This document shows, in pieces, positions 27,325-41,289 of a stretch of 64,000 nucleotides of DNA. The notes under the pieces were generated by a model. That model did not search any database. It was not told the origin of the DNA and worked only from the letters and a program-made list of their open reading frames with translations. Both the position numbers and the translations under genes were made by a program. How positions within the stretch are numbered: the first letter of the stretch is position 1; each line of letters opens with the position of its first letter. The stretch is from Brachypodius melanocephalos (Eukaryota; Chordata; Aves; Passeriformes; Pycnonotidae), in the NCBI GenBank assembly GCA_013398615.1, contig VZSR01000055.1, forward strand, positions 1,158,823 to 1,222,822. The letters run 5' to 3'.

Positions 27325-28417
27325 CAGATGTACAACCCAGTTCCCAATGCTTGCTTGCCACTCTGTAGAAAAAATACTAGGCATTACTGATAGTGATACT
27401 ACAAATTTATTGAAAAACAAGTTTAATTTCCTGTCTTTCAAAGGTCACTAAATTTAATGTTTATTCCGTGCAAAAATCTCCCATGCAAAAAAAAAAATTC
27501 ACTCCAAAAATCAAATCCCCTGGTATTAACTGATGCTTGTGTTTACCACATGTAATTGTGCATAACTGTTCTCTAGGATCATTTATATGAAAGAGAAAAA
27601 AATTAAAATTAAATTAAAATAAACAAGGTTTTTAAATCAAGAATTTTCCTCATAACTTTTTCCTTAGTACTTACATGTATCTGGTGTGGTGAGCAACTAT
27701 TTAAGAAGTAACAGAATTCATTTTTTCACATTTTTAAAGTTGTCTCCATGCTTGAAATGCCATATCCCAAAATTTTTGCCTGAATTAGGAAAAAAGCAAA
27801 GGAGAGAACACAGACACTTATTATAACTACCGTGGGACAAGTTAAAAATATGTGACAATCAATGGTGGGGATCATACCTTTAAATTCTATTCTGCTGCAC
27901 TGTAACTCAGCACAAACATGAGAAATTCACTACATGGAAAAACTAAAAACACTTTCAAAGCAATATTTTATTCTTTTAATATTAAAGTTTATCATTGTAG
28001 GAGGTATTCTCTGTCACTTTAAAGCTCTGACAAGTATTAAAAAGAAGCAAGTAAAAATTGCAAGAAAGCAGGAGATGAAATATTTTCACAAAAATATTTT
28101 CACAAAGCACTGTTTAAAGATTTGGGAACTCAAAACCAAAACAAAATTGGTGTTGAAAATGGCTAAAAGTAAATGCACATAAGGTAAAACAAACAAAAAA
28201 AAAGCCAACTAAGATAAATAAATAAAATCAGATTAGTTTTGGAGTAAAGACTCAAAAATAAAACCAAGAGCAAATAGATTATGTTGGAAAAAGGTAAAGA
28301 GAGAAATAAGTCATCTTTAGAAAACATTCTTGAAAAGAAAAGCTGTTAGAAAACATAACAAACAATGGAAAAAAAATCTGTATTACTTTTAAAGTAACAA
28401 ATGTTGAACTGCTCTTG

Positions 28418-28440
28418 TTTTTTTTTTTGTTTTTTTTTTT
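28418..28440. repeat. Poly-T tract, one interruption
   Basis: Eleven T, one G, then ten or more T. Homopolymer low complexity. Confidence 0.85.
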
Positions 28441-30057
28441 AAAGCATGTTGAATTGATAACACAATCTAGAGAAAAAAAACCATATTTTTTGCATTCATT
28501 CATGATTTTATGCCAGTCATCTTAATTATCCCTATGAAGAAATCTTTCACCCTCTGCTTACAAAGAAGTGCTCCCAGATTTCTAATTATCTATTTCAAAA
28601 TCATCTTTATTTTTTGAAGCAGAGAAAATGGAAACTACACCACACCACATCTACACACCAAGACTGCTTGATAGAATTAGAACAGTGTTATTTTCTATGC
28701 TATTTTTTAAAACATTCTGACGTTTATATATATTTGTTTTAGGTGATAACATCACCATACACTAAGGAGAAATTTTCACTGAAGTAAATGTAATCATTTG
28801 CTTATCAGTTTGCTGTTTGTGGTTTATTTCCACTTAGTGTCTCTAAGGTATTTTTTCTAATAAAAAACCACTAGTATGAATAGATGAAATTATTCGCGTG
28901 GTTGGGTATTTTCGTGTTTGTATCAAAATCCAATTGACAATTATTTTTAGTTAACATTTCAGTTATGTTTGTGATTCTTCCAAAAGTACAAAAAATTTCT
29001 TCTAATTTCACTTATCTAAAACTGTGTCACGTTTTTCTAGTCCTTATATTATAGATCTTGTAAAATGTATTAAATGACATCAGATTTTTAATATTGGGCA
29101 ATTTTCCAACATCATGCCATATGAAAAACAAAGCAACAAATGCAAAAAACATCCTCTCCCAAAAAGCCACTTTATTTATTGCTTCAATTTTTGCAATACT
29201 TTACATATTTTGTTCCTTTGGTCTTAAAGATCAGTTAACTCTTATTTTAAAAATAGAGATCCAAATTCACACTTAAGTAATTTATCACCTATTAATGCCA
29301 CAGTGATATATTCACAATACAGAAAGCTAAAAACAGCCTTTGAAGGATAAGAAGTTAAGTTTCCATGATGGATTTTTGTGGAGGGTTTTTGCCAGAGCTT
29401 TTTATCCCTGCAGATTACTATTAATACCTTTGAAGATGTCAATTAACTTTTTTGTTGATATAATCACAATATTGTGGTATTGACAGTTCCTCTTCACTTT
29501 TAGATAGAAAGACTGATTCACTCCTATAAAATTGCTCTGGAACAAATTAAACCAACTTTCATTTTTCTAGTAAGTAATTCTATACTTTGATTAGGGCTAA
29601 ATGGCCTGAAGTTACCCAAGCGCCAAGCATGGCAACTAATTAGAAATATTGATTATACAGCAAATTTCTTTAGATCTGAGAGAAGTGTTTTATTCTGATA
29701 TAAAATTTTGAGAAGCCTTTTGAAAAAGTTGGTTGAAACATCATGTCTTGCATGGCCAAGACTCATCTGTGTGAGCTTTGTGCCATGTGTAACACACACA
29801 CACCTTGGGGGGACCAGGAGTTTTCACGGTATGGAATAAGAGCTTTTCAGTCTCCATTTCTGTTTGCACAAGGCAAGCATTTTGACCCCTCTTATGGTTT
29901 TGTCTAACTATCCCAAAAACACCTTACTCCCTTGGATACAGTCAGAAAGGTAATTCCTGACCCAAAGCAAGGACACTTGGCTGGCCAATTTCACAAACGG
30001 CTGCCTCTGCAAGAACAGGTGTCATCCAAAAAAATCTACAGCAAGATATTTGGGAGG

Positions 30058-30084
30058 AAAAAAACAAACAAACAAACAAACATA
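30058..30084. repeat. (AAAC)n microsatellite, about 5 units
   Basis: An AAAAACAAACAAACAAACA-type run. Short simple repeat, similar in composition to the tract at 27168-27324. Confidence 0.8.
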
Positions 30085-31889
30085 AAAATCAAACTTACAA
30101 AACACTTTCTCCTGGTTCACTGTCTTGACAGCAGGCTCTGAAGCCTCATGTTCTCACAGCACAATTGCATGGCCGAGGGTGAGGAGTGAGGAGCACAATC
30201 CCTCCTTGCAGCCGCTGGTAGCCAACATTTTAGCTGGTGAAATCAAACAGCACCATAAATTAATTCCAACAATGAATCATTCTGCCTTTCAGATTGATTT
30301 TCTATTGCTTCCATCTGGAAAACCTTTTATTTTATGCAAAACAGGTGTTAAATGCTACCAAATGTAATCCCACTGTAACACTCATTATGAAATGGAATAA
30401 GCACCTATACAGGGTGCAAGAAAGTGGAGATTTAAACTCATTTAAATTAAATTTATGTGAGCAGAATATATCCTGCATTCATGTCTGCAGCTCATTTTTA
30501 CAAAACACCACCAAACTCTTTCAAGTGTGCCAAAGTTGGGGTGGGTTTTTTTTTTTTTCCACTCATGTGAAAATCTCTTTTAAAATAAAGTTCTCCTTTA
30601 GAAGTGTGAGCAGTTCTTAAATATTTACTGCAATATTTAGGAGCCCAGGGTTCTTCTGCTGTTATCTGACTCTTGATAGTGACTACTGCTTCAGTACTGC
30701 CTTGCTGCAATTATTGTGGATGACAACCATATGAGGGTTTTTAAACTGAAAGCATTGCCCTGGACATGTCCTCTGCTTTGATTTGGTGCCTTGAGAGAAA
30801 AAGGGACATATATTGCTTTCTAGCTGAAATTAAAAACTATTGCACTTTTTCATTAACATTGTGACCTCATTTGTTGCAGAATTGTTTTGCCTCATATTTC
30901 CTCCAACAGTTATATTCCATAGCAAAGAAAATAAATAAAGAAAAAGAAAAAAAGGAGTTGAGGAATTAAATGTTAGCAAGGAGTAGCTCAATGTTTGTGT
31001 TAAAAAGAGTTAAGGCTTTAAAAAAAAAATTGTTAATTTTCTTTTCTATATTTTCTGGTAAAATTGTCATTTTCCCCTAAAACTGAATTTTTCTCCATTC
31101 ACTGAGCCAACAACTGACTGGTGCAGCTTATATAAGTGGGCAAGTCCTACATTTATAGCCAAAGAATTTTAGATTCTTGCTTTGATGACAACCAGAATTC
31201 AATTAGGACACACTGTTAAGCCTATGACTCTCTAATGTGTTTTTCCAAATAATTTCTTTGAATGTATTCTACTATGTTGCTGTTTGGCTTATTTTGTTTA
31301 CTTGATTTAGGTATATTTGTAAAGTCATATAGCACAAATACGTCCTCCAATACAACGTGAAAAGGAAATAGTGAAATATGTATTAAAGAATGTTCTTTTC
31401 TAATTTATAACACAAGCTCCATATCTACATGTTATCTTCCACTCCAAACAATTATTGCACAGGCACTGTGGCTGACTGAAATTGCTAAAATAAAAAGACT
31501 ATTTTAAGAGAAAACAAACCAAAAAATTAGCCCCCAGAAAAACAAACAAGACCTTAAGATATTATTTAGTGCAACATTGTGATTAACAAATAGATTTGAA
31601 AAAGAAAACCACAATTTTGATTATCTGTAATTTGAAAATTAACTATGATGTGGGGGTCGTGAAATACAAATTTTTATACATTGTTATCTCAGCTCTGATT
31701 GGAATTTGGCATCCAAAATAGATTAAAATTGGATTGGTCTGTAACAAGAAGTGATAATTCCATACTGTATTCACTTCAGGGCTTGATCTTCTGCAATGCA
31801 AGACTTGTTTGTCAGGTCCATACAAATATTCTGGGCTGTAGGATTTAGTTATCATCATAAAGATGATGGATAGAATGATGGAGGGAGAG

Positions 31890-32626
31890 CTACAGACTTA
31901 AAACCAGAAAGCATGGAAATTCCAGCATGGAAACACGGAAACACACACGAACTGAACACAAGGAATGAGAGGAAATCGCTTCATACAAGCACAAAGTTTG
32001 AGCTGTGAGAGAAAGCTGATCCTGCTGTGTGAGATTAGTAAATTCTGTCCCAGCCCTCCTGTGCCTCCACCTCACCAGAGAGAAGCTGCTCGTGCTGGAT
32101 GCTCCCCTGTGCACAGCCACAGCCACCAATTCCATGCAGACATTTGGGGATCTACAAGGCAGGGGTGTAGCATACAACGAATTTACTCTGAGGACACATT
32201 TAGCCCTTGTTCTCAGGAACTCCCCAAGCAACACAGCGTTATTTGCAGCATACTGCCAAACACTGATACCAAGTTTGCTGATTTTCACGTTCCGTGCAGC
32301 ACAAAGGATGTTTCTCAGAAGAGACTTGTCTCTCTGGTAGTGGAGTTGTTGTCTATCATAACAAGGCTGAAATAAGAGTCTGGAAACAACGCTTTTCTCC
32401 TCCAGCATTGCACAAAACACACTCAAGGTTCATACATACCCATCTGTGGCTGATTCCAGACCAGATGCCCAGATTCTTCCTGAATATAGTCCTATGGTTT
32501 TTCCCACATGTAATTGCGTGGGAGCTCATTACACACAGTAAATGGAAGCAGCAACAGGAATTAAACCTAATCTTAGTACAACCACTGAAATGTAAAATGC
32601 ATTTCTACTTCTGTAACATTGTCTAA
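31890..32626. other. ORF-dense, GC-richer patch; unrecognised
   Basis: Four overlapping frames of more than 100 codons occur here: minus 31890-32426 (178), plus 31965-32375 (136), plus 32029-32340 (103) and plus 32294-32626 (110). None shows a domain I recognise, and frames open on both strands at once point to stop-poor composition rather than one gene. The base composition is more balanced than in the flanks. It could be a non-coding RNA exon, a decayed transposon of unknown family, or chance. No TG…CA LTR ends or target-site duplication could be identified. Confidence 0.3.
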
Positions 32627-35600
32627 AGACACAGACATATCTGAAAATAGAACTAAACTCCAAGAAAAAAAATTGGGAAAAGAGATGGTGCTAATCCTCA
32701 GTTATCTTTTTATAATAACTGTTAGGAGAAATAATTTTCCAGAACATCCATATGAGATTTGTGTGAAAGAACATTATGAATTTCTAAAGTCTCGTGGACT
32801 ATAGCATCTTATGGCAGATATATTGTACCTAACAGAACTTATTTTGGGCTGTGAATTCATTTGTATAGTGAACCTAGTCAAGAAAATGTTTGAATTCTAA
32901 CCCATGAAAGAAATGAAGTTTACTGTTTAGGAAGTTATAGTATGCAAATTAAGAAACACAATTTTTAAACTTAAAAAAATCCAAGCAAAAAGTGGTTGGC
33001 AAAAAAACCCTAATGCATAAATCATAAAGACATAAAATGTTGAATGATGAGCAGATAATTTAGCAATTTTATCTTCATTAATAGTGGTGGTAAAGGTGAA
33101 GATGGAAGATTACATCCAGCTGCACCTGCCCAGATTTTAAAATGGACATTTAAAACATGGAATGTGTATCACACAAATGACTAGTGAAAAAAAAAAAAAG
33201 CCTTACAATCTCTACAAAGCTTTATACTTTTTGTGAAATAAAACAGTGATGACAACTTTGAAAAACTTGGGACTGGCCATAAATATTTACTGAGGAAAGA
33301 TGATGCACAACTGAAAACTTTTTACTCCAGCAAAAAGTCGTGCCAAGAAGCTGTGGATATCAGGGTTAGGCACATAAAACTGATGTTGAAACAGTTATTC
33401 ATCAGAACAAGCTGCTCTGCAATATTATAGATTTTCCCTGTTGTGATGACTTCCAATAAAGTTTACAAGTCCTTCTAGAAAACCTGGGTTTGCTGTGTAC
33501 AAATTGTTGAACTTAATATTGTGTTAATTACATGAAAACAGATGGCTTTATCCTACAGTCGCACTAATCATCCAACAAATCTATACAACCCTCATTTTTT
33601 ATGAGTTCAAAACTGAAAAAATGAAACAACCAAAGAATGCTACACGAGGGAATATTTTCACTGGCACTGAGAAAGAAGTGTTATCTGGTTAATTATTATT
33701 AAAATTCTTTCTTTGGCTAATTGTTTTCCCTATAAAGGATGCAATAAGACACAATAAGAGCAACTGCTGAGTTACATTTCAAGTTTAAATATATCTTCAT
33801 TTGATTTGGACAAACTATTGAAGGTAAAGATATTAAAACTCTAGAACTACTCTCTCCCTAGCTCTGTATGATATCTGAAATCATATTTTATGGCAGCTCT
33901 CTCAAACAGGTCTAATCCAGCTCTATGCAATTGTTTCAGGCAGACTGTATACTTACAGACCAAAATAACTGATGTTGTTAAAATTGCCACCTTCTAAATC
34001 AATATTTCTCATTCTGCATTTTAACATGTTTTTAAGAATTAGAGATTGCAATCATTGCTTCTTTTAATAAAGGGGATATAAAAACTAACTAAAAAAGAAT
34101 ACTTCAGTCCTCTATTAAATGCATAATTACTAAAACCTCCTCTGACAGCATGTATCATAATTCTGCTAAAATCCCACATGATTTACATGGAGTTTCTACC
34201 ATTAAACTTACTGTTGGCTTCATTTCTAATACTATATCTTCTTCCAGTCACCACAATTTAAATTGATCAGCTAGATGATGGGGTTTTTTAATGGGAGCAG
34301 GATAGGAAGGTTAATGACACATGGAGTTTTATTCTCTCAGGTACTGGGCCAGGTACTGAGCCTGGATTCTGAAAGCTCATAAGCCCATGCTTGAATCCAC
34401 TCCTATGCAGAACATTAAGCAAATGCTTTAAGAATTGTTCCACTTGGGAATGTTTTCATGTGTCAGTGCCCAGGCCATTTATTTTACAGGGAAGGGTGTT
34501 ATCTACAAGGAAAAAAATCTTAGACATGTCATATTGAGTCAAAAATATGTATGTCTGGAAAGAAGCCTCCCAGTGCTCTGCAAGCAACAACTTAAAGGTG
34601 AAGAACCCCTAAAAAGTAAAGAATACCAAATTATACATTTTTTACTGATACTATCAGAAAGGTCCTATGCTACCAAATAATTCATTTGAATGTGTATAGG
34701 TAGGATTTTTTAATAGTTGAATTATACAGCTAGAGTTCAAATTGAACTCTTCTAGTTAAAGAATTAGCAAAATACATGATCACAGCCCTTCTCTCTTAGG
34801 CTGGCTCTTCTGCCCAAAGTCAAAGTGAATTTCAACAAGGTTAACTCAGCCTAAATTCAGACACTCTCTCAATTCCTAAGGCATAAATTACTACTCTGCT
34901 TATTATTTTGTTTTTCAAATGAAAAATACTACTTCTCTGTGCTCACAGTTCCTGGGAGCAGAATTTTAAGATACCCACACTAGGGTGACACTGAAGGAAA
35001 GGAGATGGTTTTCAGACACTACTGCAGAAATTTTACAAAGTAATGCACAATATTACTACAGATATGTAAGTGTAGAATTCATACTTGATTCTGCAATCAG
35101 CAGAATAAGTACCTGCCACTTTTTGTTTCTCCAATAAACATTAAATGACTACTAAAACAGGCTGAATTTCAACTTTATTATGTTATTCTATTAGGCACTG
35201 GACTCTAACAGATACAGCTGATAGAGCAAGAATACAATTTTAGAATTTTGTCTATTCAAAGTTGGGGTTTATTTAACTAAAAACACTTTTTAGATAAGAT
35301 AAATAATTTATTATGTGTTTACAATCCAATAAAGATTATTGAAAACTGTATTCTTCAATATGTATCAAGATTAGATTCATAGGGACTCTGAGCCTTTTCT
35401 GAGTTTTTGGGGAAGATATACAACTTATAAGTTTTTTTAAAAAGTTTTACAAAAGCCTAGATTCGTCTACATTGCATTTCTTAATCCCTAATCCACACTA
35501 TTTTGTTAATATTTTCAGAGACACTTGTTTTGTACCTCTTAATTAATTGAAATTCCTTTACATCTTTATCCTACTTATCACAAAATACTTGTTCTCCATT

Positions 35601-37285
35601 TTAGATGCCAGGTCTGGTCTTTTCTGATCTCCACAAGCAGTGATTCAAAATGATTCAGGCATTTTAGTAGCACCTCTGTTCTTTTGATTGGCCTCATGGG
35701 AGGATTTGAGCTTTGCTCTTCCTACAACCTGCAGCTGTACTGAGGAAAAAAATCTCTTGTATGAGTATATAAACACTAAATTCAGAAGAAATTTGACATA
35801 CATGCTCAAATTCCCCTGTTCAGGGCTGTGTTCTTTTACAAACTGTCTGATTTTGGTGTTCTCTGACTTGATAGATGCACAAGTAACCTCATGGTCAGAG
35901 ATATTTGCCTAATTTGGCATCATATGTGGCTGATATGGTGTCCATAACCAGAATTACCTGTAATCATTAATTTCCTGAGGGCCAGCGTTAGAATCGGGCT
36001 TTTTATGTGGTGCTGTTCTTAAAAATCCTGTCACCCCACTTGAGAAAATGGAGAATCATAATTTTGATAAGAAAATATAAGAACAGAAAGACCCATTCTG
36101 ATTTTCAGTGTCTGAAGTGACTGAATGCATGGGTATAAATTTGTGCAGCAGTTATATTAGAAATGTCTGTGTAGGAATCCTGTTATTACTGAACACCCAC
36201 ATTTCTTGTAAACTAATAACAGGATTTGTGTTGTCTTTTGTACACTGTTCAGAAAATTTACCCTACATCCTCCACTTTACCCTTTAGAAATTTAATCAAG
36301 CATCTGTCATTTCATACCCTTCTCAAAACCCTCTATGTTGCAGCAAAGAATCCAGATTATTCCGTGATTATTAGGAGGAACAGGTTGCATCTCAGTTTAG
36401 TCTGCCTCAACGTGAAGAATCTCTCAGCTAACATCTGAAAATACAATAAATGCACCCTGTGTGTATATGTTTAAGGGGGTAGGTGAAAAGGAGAGAAGAG
36501 ATTAAAAAAAAAATTATAAACTATTCTGCTATGACTCCTTATGCTTTTTTTTTCCCTGTGCATGCAATGAGCATCATCAGAACCTGGATTAATTTTTTCT
36601 CCCTAGTGGTCAAGTCTGGATATGCTTGATCATGTGACTAAACATTACCTAGGTGAGTGATCTGAAGCTTTTTTCTTGCATAATCTAAGGGATTTTCATA
36701 CTTCTCTTCCAAAATTCTCTCCACCTTTTCACATGTCCATCACGCCTGAGTTCACGTGGCTGCACAGCCTCCCATTCCTGCTATATTTGATATCTCCATA
36801 AGTCCTCTCCATGAATATTTCCAGCATTCTCAAAACCAAAGTCATGTAAAAAAGGGCTTCCACTTCCCAACACACTGTAGAGAGGATGTGGGAAAATTTT
36901 CTGCTGAAAGCCATGCTGATAATTTAGAAGTCAATGAGACTGAAGTAGAAGCAGCTGTACTACTGTGGTGGGTGACAGGATCCAGAGAGATGAGCAAACA
37001 CCTGCTACCCACCTCACAAGATATTGTTAGACTTAATTAGTCAGTGTTGAAAAGCACTTTAAAATCTACTGAAAAAAGGGCAAGTATTATTAATTTTTAT
37101 TGTAATTACCATAATTATCTCTATTATTGTTATGCAAAATGCACTGTGTGAGAAGGCACAAAATTACAAGTGCCTTTCACAGAAGATACAAAATATTGGT
37201 TTCAAAATTCTCTAAATTACAGCCACATCTATGCTGTCAATTTGGCTAATGTCTCTTTTTTAGTCTTTGGTCCCACTTCTCTGAC
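32627..37285. other. AT-rich unique sequence, no gene seen
   Basis: Frames are short (94 codons at most) and featureless. A 13-A run lies at about 33187-33199. No transposon end, RNA gene or CpG-rich patch is visible. Confidence 0.5.
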
Positions 37286-37303
37286 ACTCTCATGCATGAG
37301 AGT
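37286..37303. repeat. Perfect 18-bp palindrome
   Basis: ACTCTCATGCATGAGAGT is a perfect inverted repeat with no spacer, with ATGCAT at its centre. It could extrude a short cruciform or bind a dimeric protein. It lies at the left edge of a GC-richer block that runs to about 39070. The sequence is certain; any function is speculation. Confidence 0.9.
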
Positions 37304-39072
37304 TTGCTCCTGGGCTGGTGTTTGAAGGAAGTCTTGTGGAAACATGTCAACTCCAACCTCAGAAGTCCCTGAAGAGAAGGTCATTAATCAGAGGTCTGGA
37401 GCAGCCTGGACCAGAGCAGGACCTTGGGCACCACCACAAAAAAGGTTTTGTGACAAATGCTCAGCCTTGCTTAGGTCTGACTGAGGACAGAGAGCAAGGA
37501 GGGAAGGAGCAGAGGGCACTGAGTGTGTCTGGGGGCAGACAAGGTGTGACAGAGGGCAGGGTAAAACAAGCAGGGCACAGGTGACACAGCTTCTGTACCT
37601 GGCAGCCCCCCATCACCAGCTCACCTGACTCTGCCTCCAGACAGCAAGTCTGGGTGACAGAAAGCTGCATCACAGCTCTGGCCAGGAGCAGAGGGAGAGG
37701 CTGATAAATCACAGCCACACACATCCATGAATATAAAGAACAGACAGACATCTACAAACAGTGCAGAAACATGAGCTGCCAGGCATCCCCTCTGCACAGG
37801 TCAGGAAACAAGGGCAACTTGCACAGTGACACTCAGCTACTCAGATGGAAAAAAAAAGCATTCACTGAATTTTGAAGTAAAGGACTCTGCTGGCTTTGTT
37901 CTCCCTGGTTTCACAGAGCACCCTCCTGTTAGAGAAACATTCACAACCCTACCATCTGCCTCACATGACCTTCACTCTCTCCCTGTTTTCCCCTGGTGAT
38001 GCATCCTCCACCACAAGCTGACTAAGATATTGTATTCTGACATCTTTTCTCTGTCCCCCCACCTCATAAGCAACACTCTGAGGTTCAGGTACACCTGAGT
38101 GGTTACCCCAGTCTGTGGGCTTTTCTTTTCAGAGTTTAGAATGGTTGATACACAGCCACAGAAGGATCTCTGATTTGCCAAAATGGGAGGAAATGGTATT
38201 TTGAGGCACCCAAGCATCAAATATCAGGACAGCCAGTTATTCCACTCATGACTCTTCCGTGGCAGTCTCTGATATACAGTCCCTGCTTACAATACAGGGT
38301 GGGTAATGTATTTGAGCTTTTTATATGGATGCCACATGGGAACGTAAATCCCACAGATGGCCACAGTTCTCCAAAGTCCTGAAATGCACCTGGAGAAATT
38401 GCTGATATATTCTACTCATGGATCAGGCAGTCTGGTGGAGCTTTGCAGACCTGTACTCTGCTCACACCTGTGGAGAAATGACTTCACAGTAGCCAGCAAA
38501 AGCTGTGGTTGAGAAGCATCAGAGGTTCAGCAGTGAGCCTTTGTCCACCTCGATAGTGATGCTGATCCTGACACGGAGTCTTAAATGTGATCCTCTGCAC
38601 ATAAAAGATGCACACATGACTTCATTCTCCCTAGGGTTATGTCCCAGTGCCTTGTAAGCAGGATCCCCTCCCATTTTGGAAGGTCTCCAGCACAGAGGAG
38701 GAAGCAGCACACCCAGTGATGTGCTCAGGATGATGTCCTGACCACTTGAACAACAACAGCAGCAAATAAAACAGCAGAGAGGCGGCTCAGATGAACATGC
38801 AAATACAGGACTGTAAATGAAACGGGTTTGGGAAGGGTTCTGACTTCCCTTATAGATCCTGACAACACAGAGTGGGAGGAGGAAGAGCTTGTCCAACACA
38901 GTGTGCTCTTATCCCACCCCCAGTGAGCTGCAAAGGGCTGTGGGCAGCTGCTGAGCCAGCCAGGATTAGGGAGAGGAGGACAGGCTTGCCTGTCAGAGGA
39001 TTTGTCCTGAGCAGTGTGAACACAAGCTGTCTCCTATCTATCACTACAGCAAGGGAAATCTCTCTTGTATAA
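37304..39072. other. GC-richer block of about 1.8 kb, unassigned
   Basis: This block has clearly more G and C than its neighbours, with frames of 88 (+), 96 (-), 82 (-) and 126 codons (minus 38519-38899). The 126-codon frame has a cysteine run (CCFICCCCCSS) encoded by a CAG/CAA-type repeat on the opposite strand and is not a credible protein. I compared the block by eye with CR1 and with the LTR at 58243 and saw no match. Possible identities are a long non-coding RNA exon, a conserved regulatory block, or a decayed LTR element. Confidence 0.3.
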
Positions 39073-39356
39073 ATTCCATCCCCATGGCCTAAATCCCCTT
39101 AAATATCACTGTTTTTCTCCTTATCTAATGCCTCTGTTCTCTCATATTTTAATACTATTTGATAAAGTTGTCAAATAATCAAACATTTCCAACTGGCTAG
39201 CATATCATAACTTCACGGCTCACGCTTTTTTTTTTAGCAATCATAAATGAGAGAGTGTCAGAAAAAACGATTCTATTCTTCTTTTCTAAAAAATGAACCA
39301 AAAATATCTCTTTGCAGAAGTCTGTATTTGTTACTGGGCTAGTTTATGAACAGCAA

Positions 39357-39396
39357 CATATATATACACTATATGTATATATATATTTATTTATTG
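39357..39396. repeat. (TA)n-type microsatellite
   Basis: ATATATATACACTATATG followed by TATATATATATTTATTTATT. Simple AT repeat, probably length-variable. Confidence 0.85.
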
Positions 39397-41217
39397 TGGG
39401 AGGATTGACCACAGATCCATCAATCAAAATGCTAAGTACCCACTGCACCTAAATGGAATGATTGTTAAAACCTACCTGTCATTTCCTCCTCCAACTGAAT
39501 GAGAACAGATGCATCTAGGAAGTTCTCCAAATTATTATCTTTTTCATGTACCTATTGGCTTTCATTAGATGTGAAATTCCCAAATCTCACCCCATTGCAG
39601 TTCAACTATTATTTAAAATTAAGGTAAACCAAGTATATCAAATTTCTTTATTCTTCTAAAGAAGTAGCTAGTCAGGTTTACTACAGCTAGTCCTTGCCAG
39701 CTAAGGCTAATCCTTACTAGCAGATTTCCCACATGATCTCAATTCCCTTAGGGACTATGATCACCAAAATGTCAGTGTTCCAGGCTCCAAACAGTGGGAT
39801 TGCCTCCTGCCTGATAAAGTCTTGATTTTTCCCTCCAGTCTAAAGACTGGGATAGGATTATGAAAATTTACTTATAAGTCAAACAGTGGCAAAATATTTG
39901 GGCCTGAAACACACAGATTCAAAATTCACTGTTGGAATAAGGTGGGAAAGCACAGAGAAACACAGAAACATCATCCTACAAAGTCATTCAGGGTCTGAGT
40001 TCTGCCTGTCACCACACACTGTAAGCACACTGGGCTCCAGGAATGAGCTTCCACCGGGACAGTTTGAGGCACAAAAAGCAGCACAAGCCAGCATGACTGC
40101 TATTTGATAATTGAAAATGTCCTTTAGCATCTGTATAGTTGAAATAAGGGAATACACCTTCTTTAATAGAATAGCCAGAGAACCTGAACTATCTATTAAT
40201 CTGGTTCACTATAAGTGAATCTTTTCCATATTCTGTGTCTAGACAGAGTCACCAAGCAAGGGCATCTGTGGCTGAACTTGGTGAGATTAAAGGTCCATTT
40301 AGTCTGTGATTCTGTCTCTGGAAATGACTAACAGTGATGATCTAACCAATGAAGATTATTTAATAAATGAATTTTAAAAGCATAGAGAGAGATTTCCTAT
40401 ACTGGCAGCCTCTCACTCAAACTACCTGAGGCAAGCATTTTTCTGAGCTGGAAGGACATCTTCACCATGTGTTTGAATTTTCAAAAACTGTTCTATTCCA
40501 TGAGTTAATTTCATCATTTTTAAAGTGCACTTTGACATATATTACATTCTGGGGCAAATGTTCTGGGATTAATTCTTACATCATACAAAAAAACCCCTAT
40601 TATCTCAATTCTGTTCTAATAAAATTTTAGAAATTGCAAAGAATTGTCTTTTGTCAAGACTTGGATTCAGGTGTGAATGTCAAAGCAGGGAGTGTAACAT
40701 ATAATGAAACAGTTCAAAATTAACTACCAGAACTTGTCAGGACCTTTCAGTCACAAATACATACCAACAAACTACTTCTAGTGTCTCTGATTATGATTCT
40801 CATAGAGCACTCTAAACTTATGTAAATCCTTTACTGTGATAGACATTTTGGAAACATAAAACTGAGGGGTTTTGGCCTTAAGACAATAATGGATACTTAA
40901 GATTTCCTTTTATTTTAATGTACTTATGCAAACAATCTGTCTGATTTTGAAAACAGCTATTTTGACTCTGATGTTACAATAGCTGCATATTGATTTAGTA
41001 AATTTTGTATATATAAACATTAGTGGGATGTGTCATATTATAATACATATTATAAACAGAACATTGATAGTATATTAAAACATCAGGTTGACAATTAAGA
41101 TGTTTTGAAAGAAAAAAAAACTTTTAAAGTCATCACACGTGGAACTGTCCTCATTATTTGAAGTATTTTCTGACAAGGCCAGTATAGATATAATTTCTGT
41201 AGAACTTTGCCATATTT

Positions 41218-41237
41218 AAAAAAAAAAAAAAAAAAAA
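41218..41237. repeat. Poly-A tract (A20)
   Basis: Twenty consecutive A. No retroposed body recognised to its left, so treated as a homopolymer rather than a poly-A tail. Confidence 0.85.
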
Positions 41238-41289
41238 GACTGTCATAAATTGTTTGTACCAATTTTTCATATTCCCTCCAGACCTGTTC

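Larger units (their letters stand above)
22132..31889. other. Long AT-rich unique stretch, no gene seen
   Basis: Nearly 10 kb with no supported gene, RNA or transposon. Minus-strand frames at 22525-22809 (94 codons) and 26224-26562 (112 codons) show no recognisable domain and no clear splice sites. Part of the stretch around 25670-25830 has several TAATTA/ATTAAT homeodomain-type cores, noted in the findings. Low-complexity tracts inside it are listed separately. Confidence 0.5.
39073..41289. other. AT-rich unique sequence with simple repeats, no gene seen
   Basis: No supported gene. It holds the AT microsatellite at 39357-39396 and a 20-A run at 41218-41237. The 73-codon frame at 39886-40107 is featureless. 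Confidence 0.5.

Noticed and set aside
27024..27390. Overlapping 114-, 88-, 86- and 85-codon ORFs
   Set aside because: Created by an A/C-only low-complexity tract that cannot form most stop codons; residue composition (K/N/P/T or G/F/L/W only) is an artefact.
41218..41237. Poly-A run as a processed pseudogene tail
   Set aside because: No cDNA-like body or target-site duplication recognised next to it.
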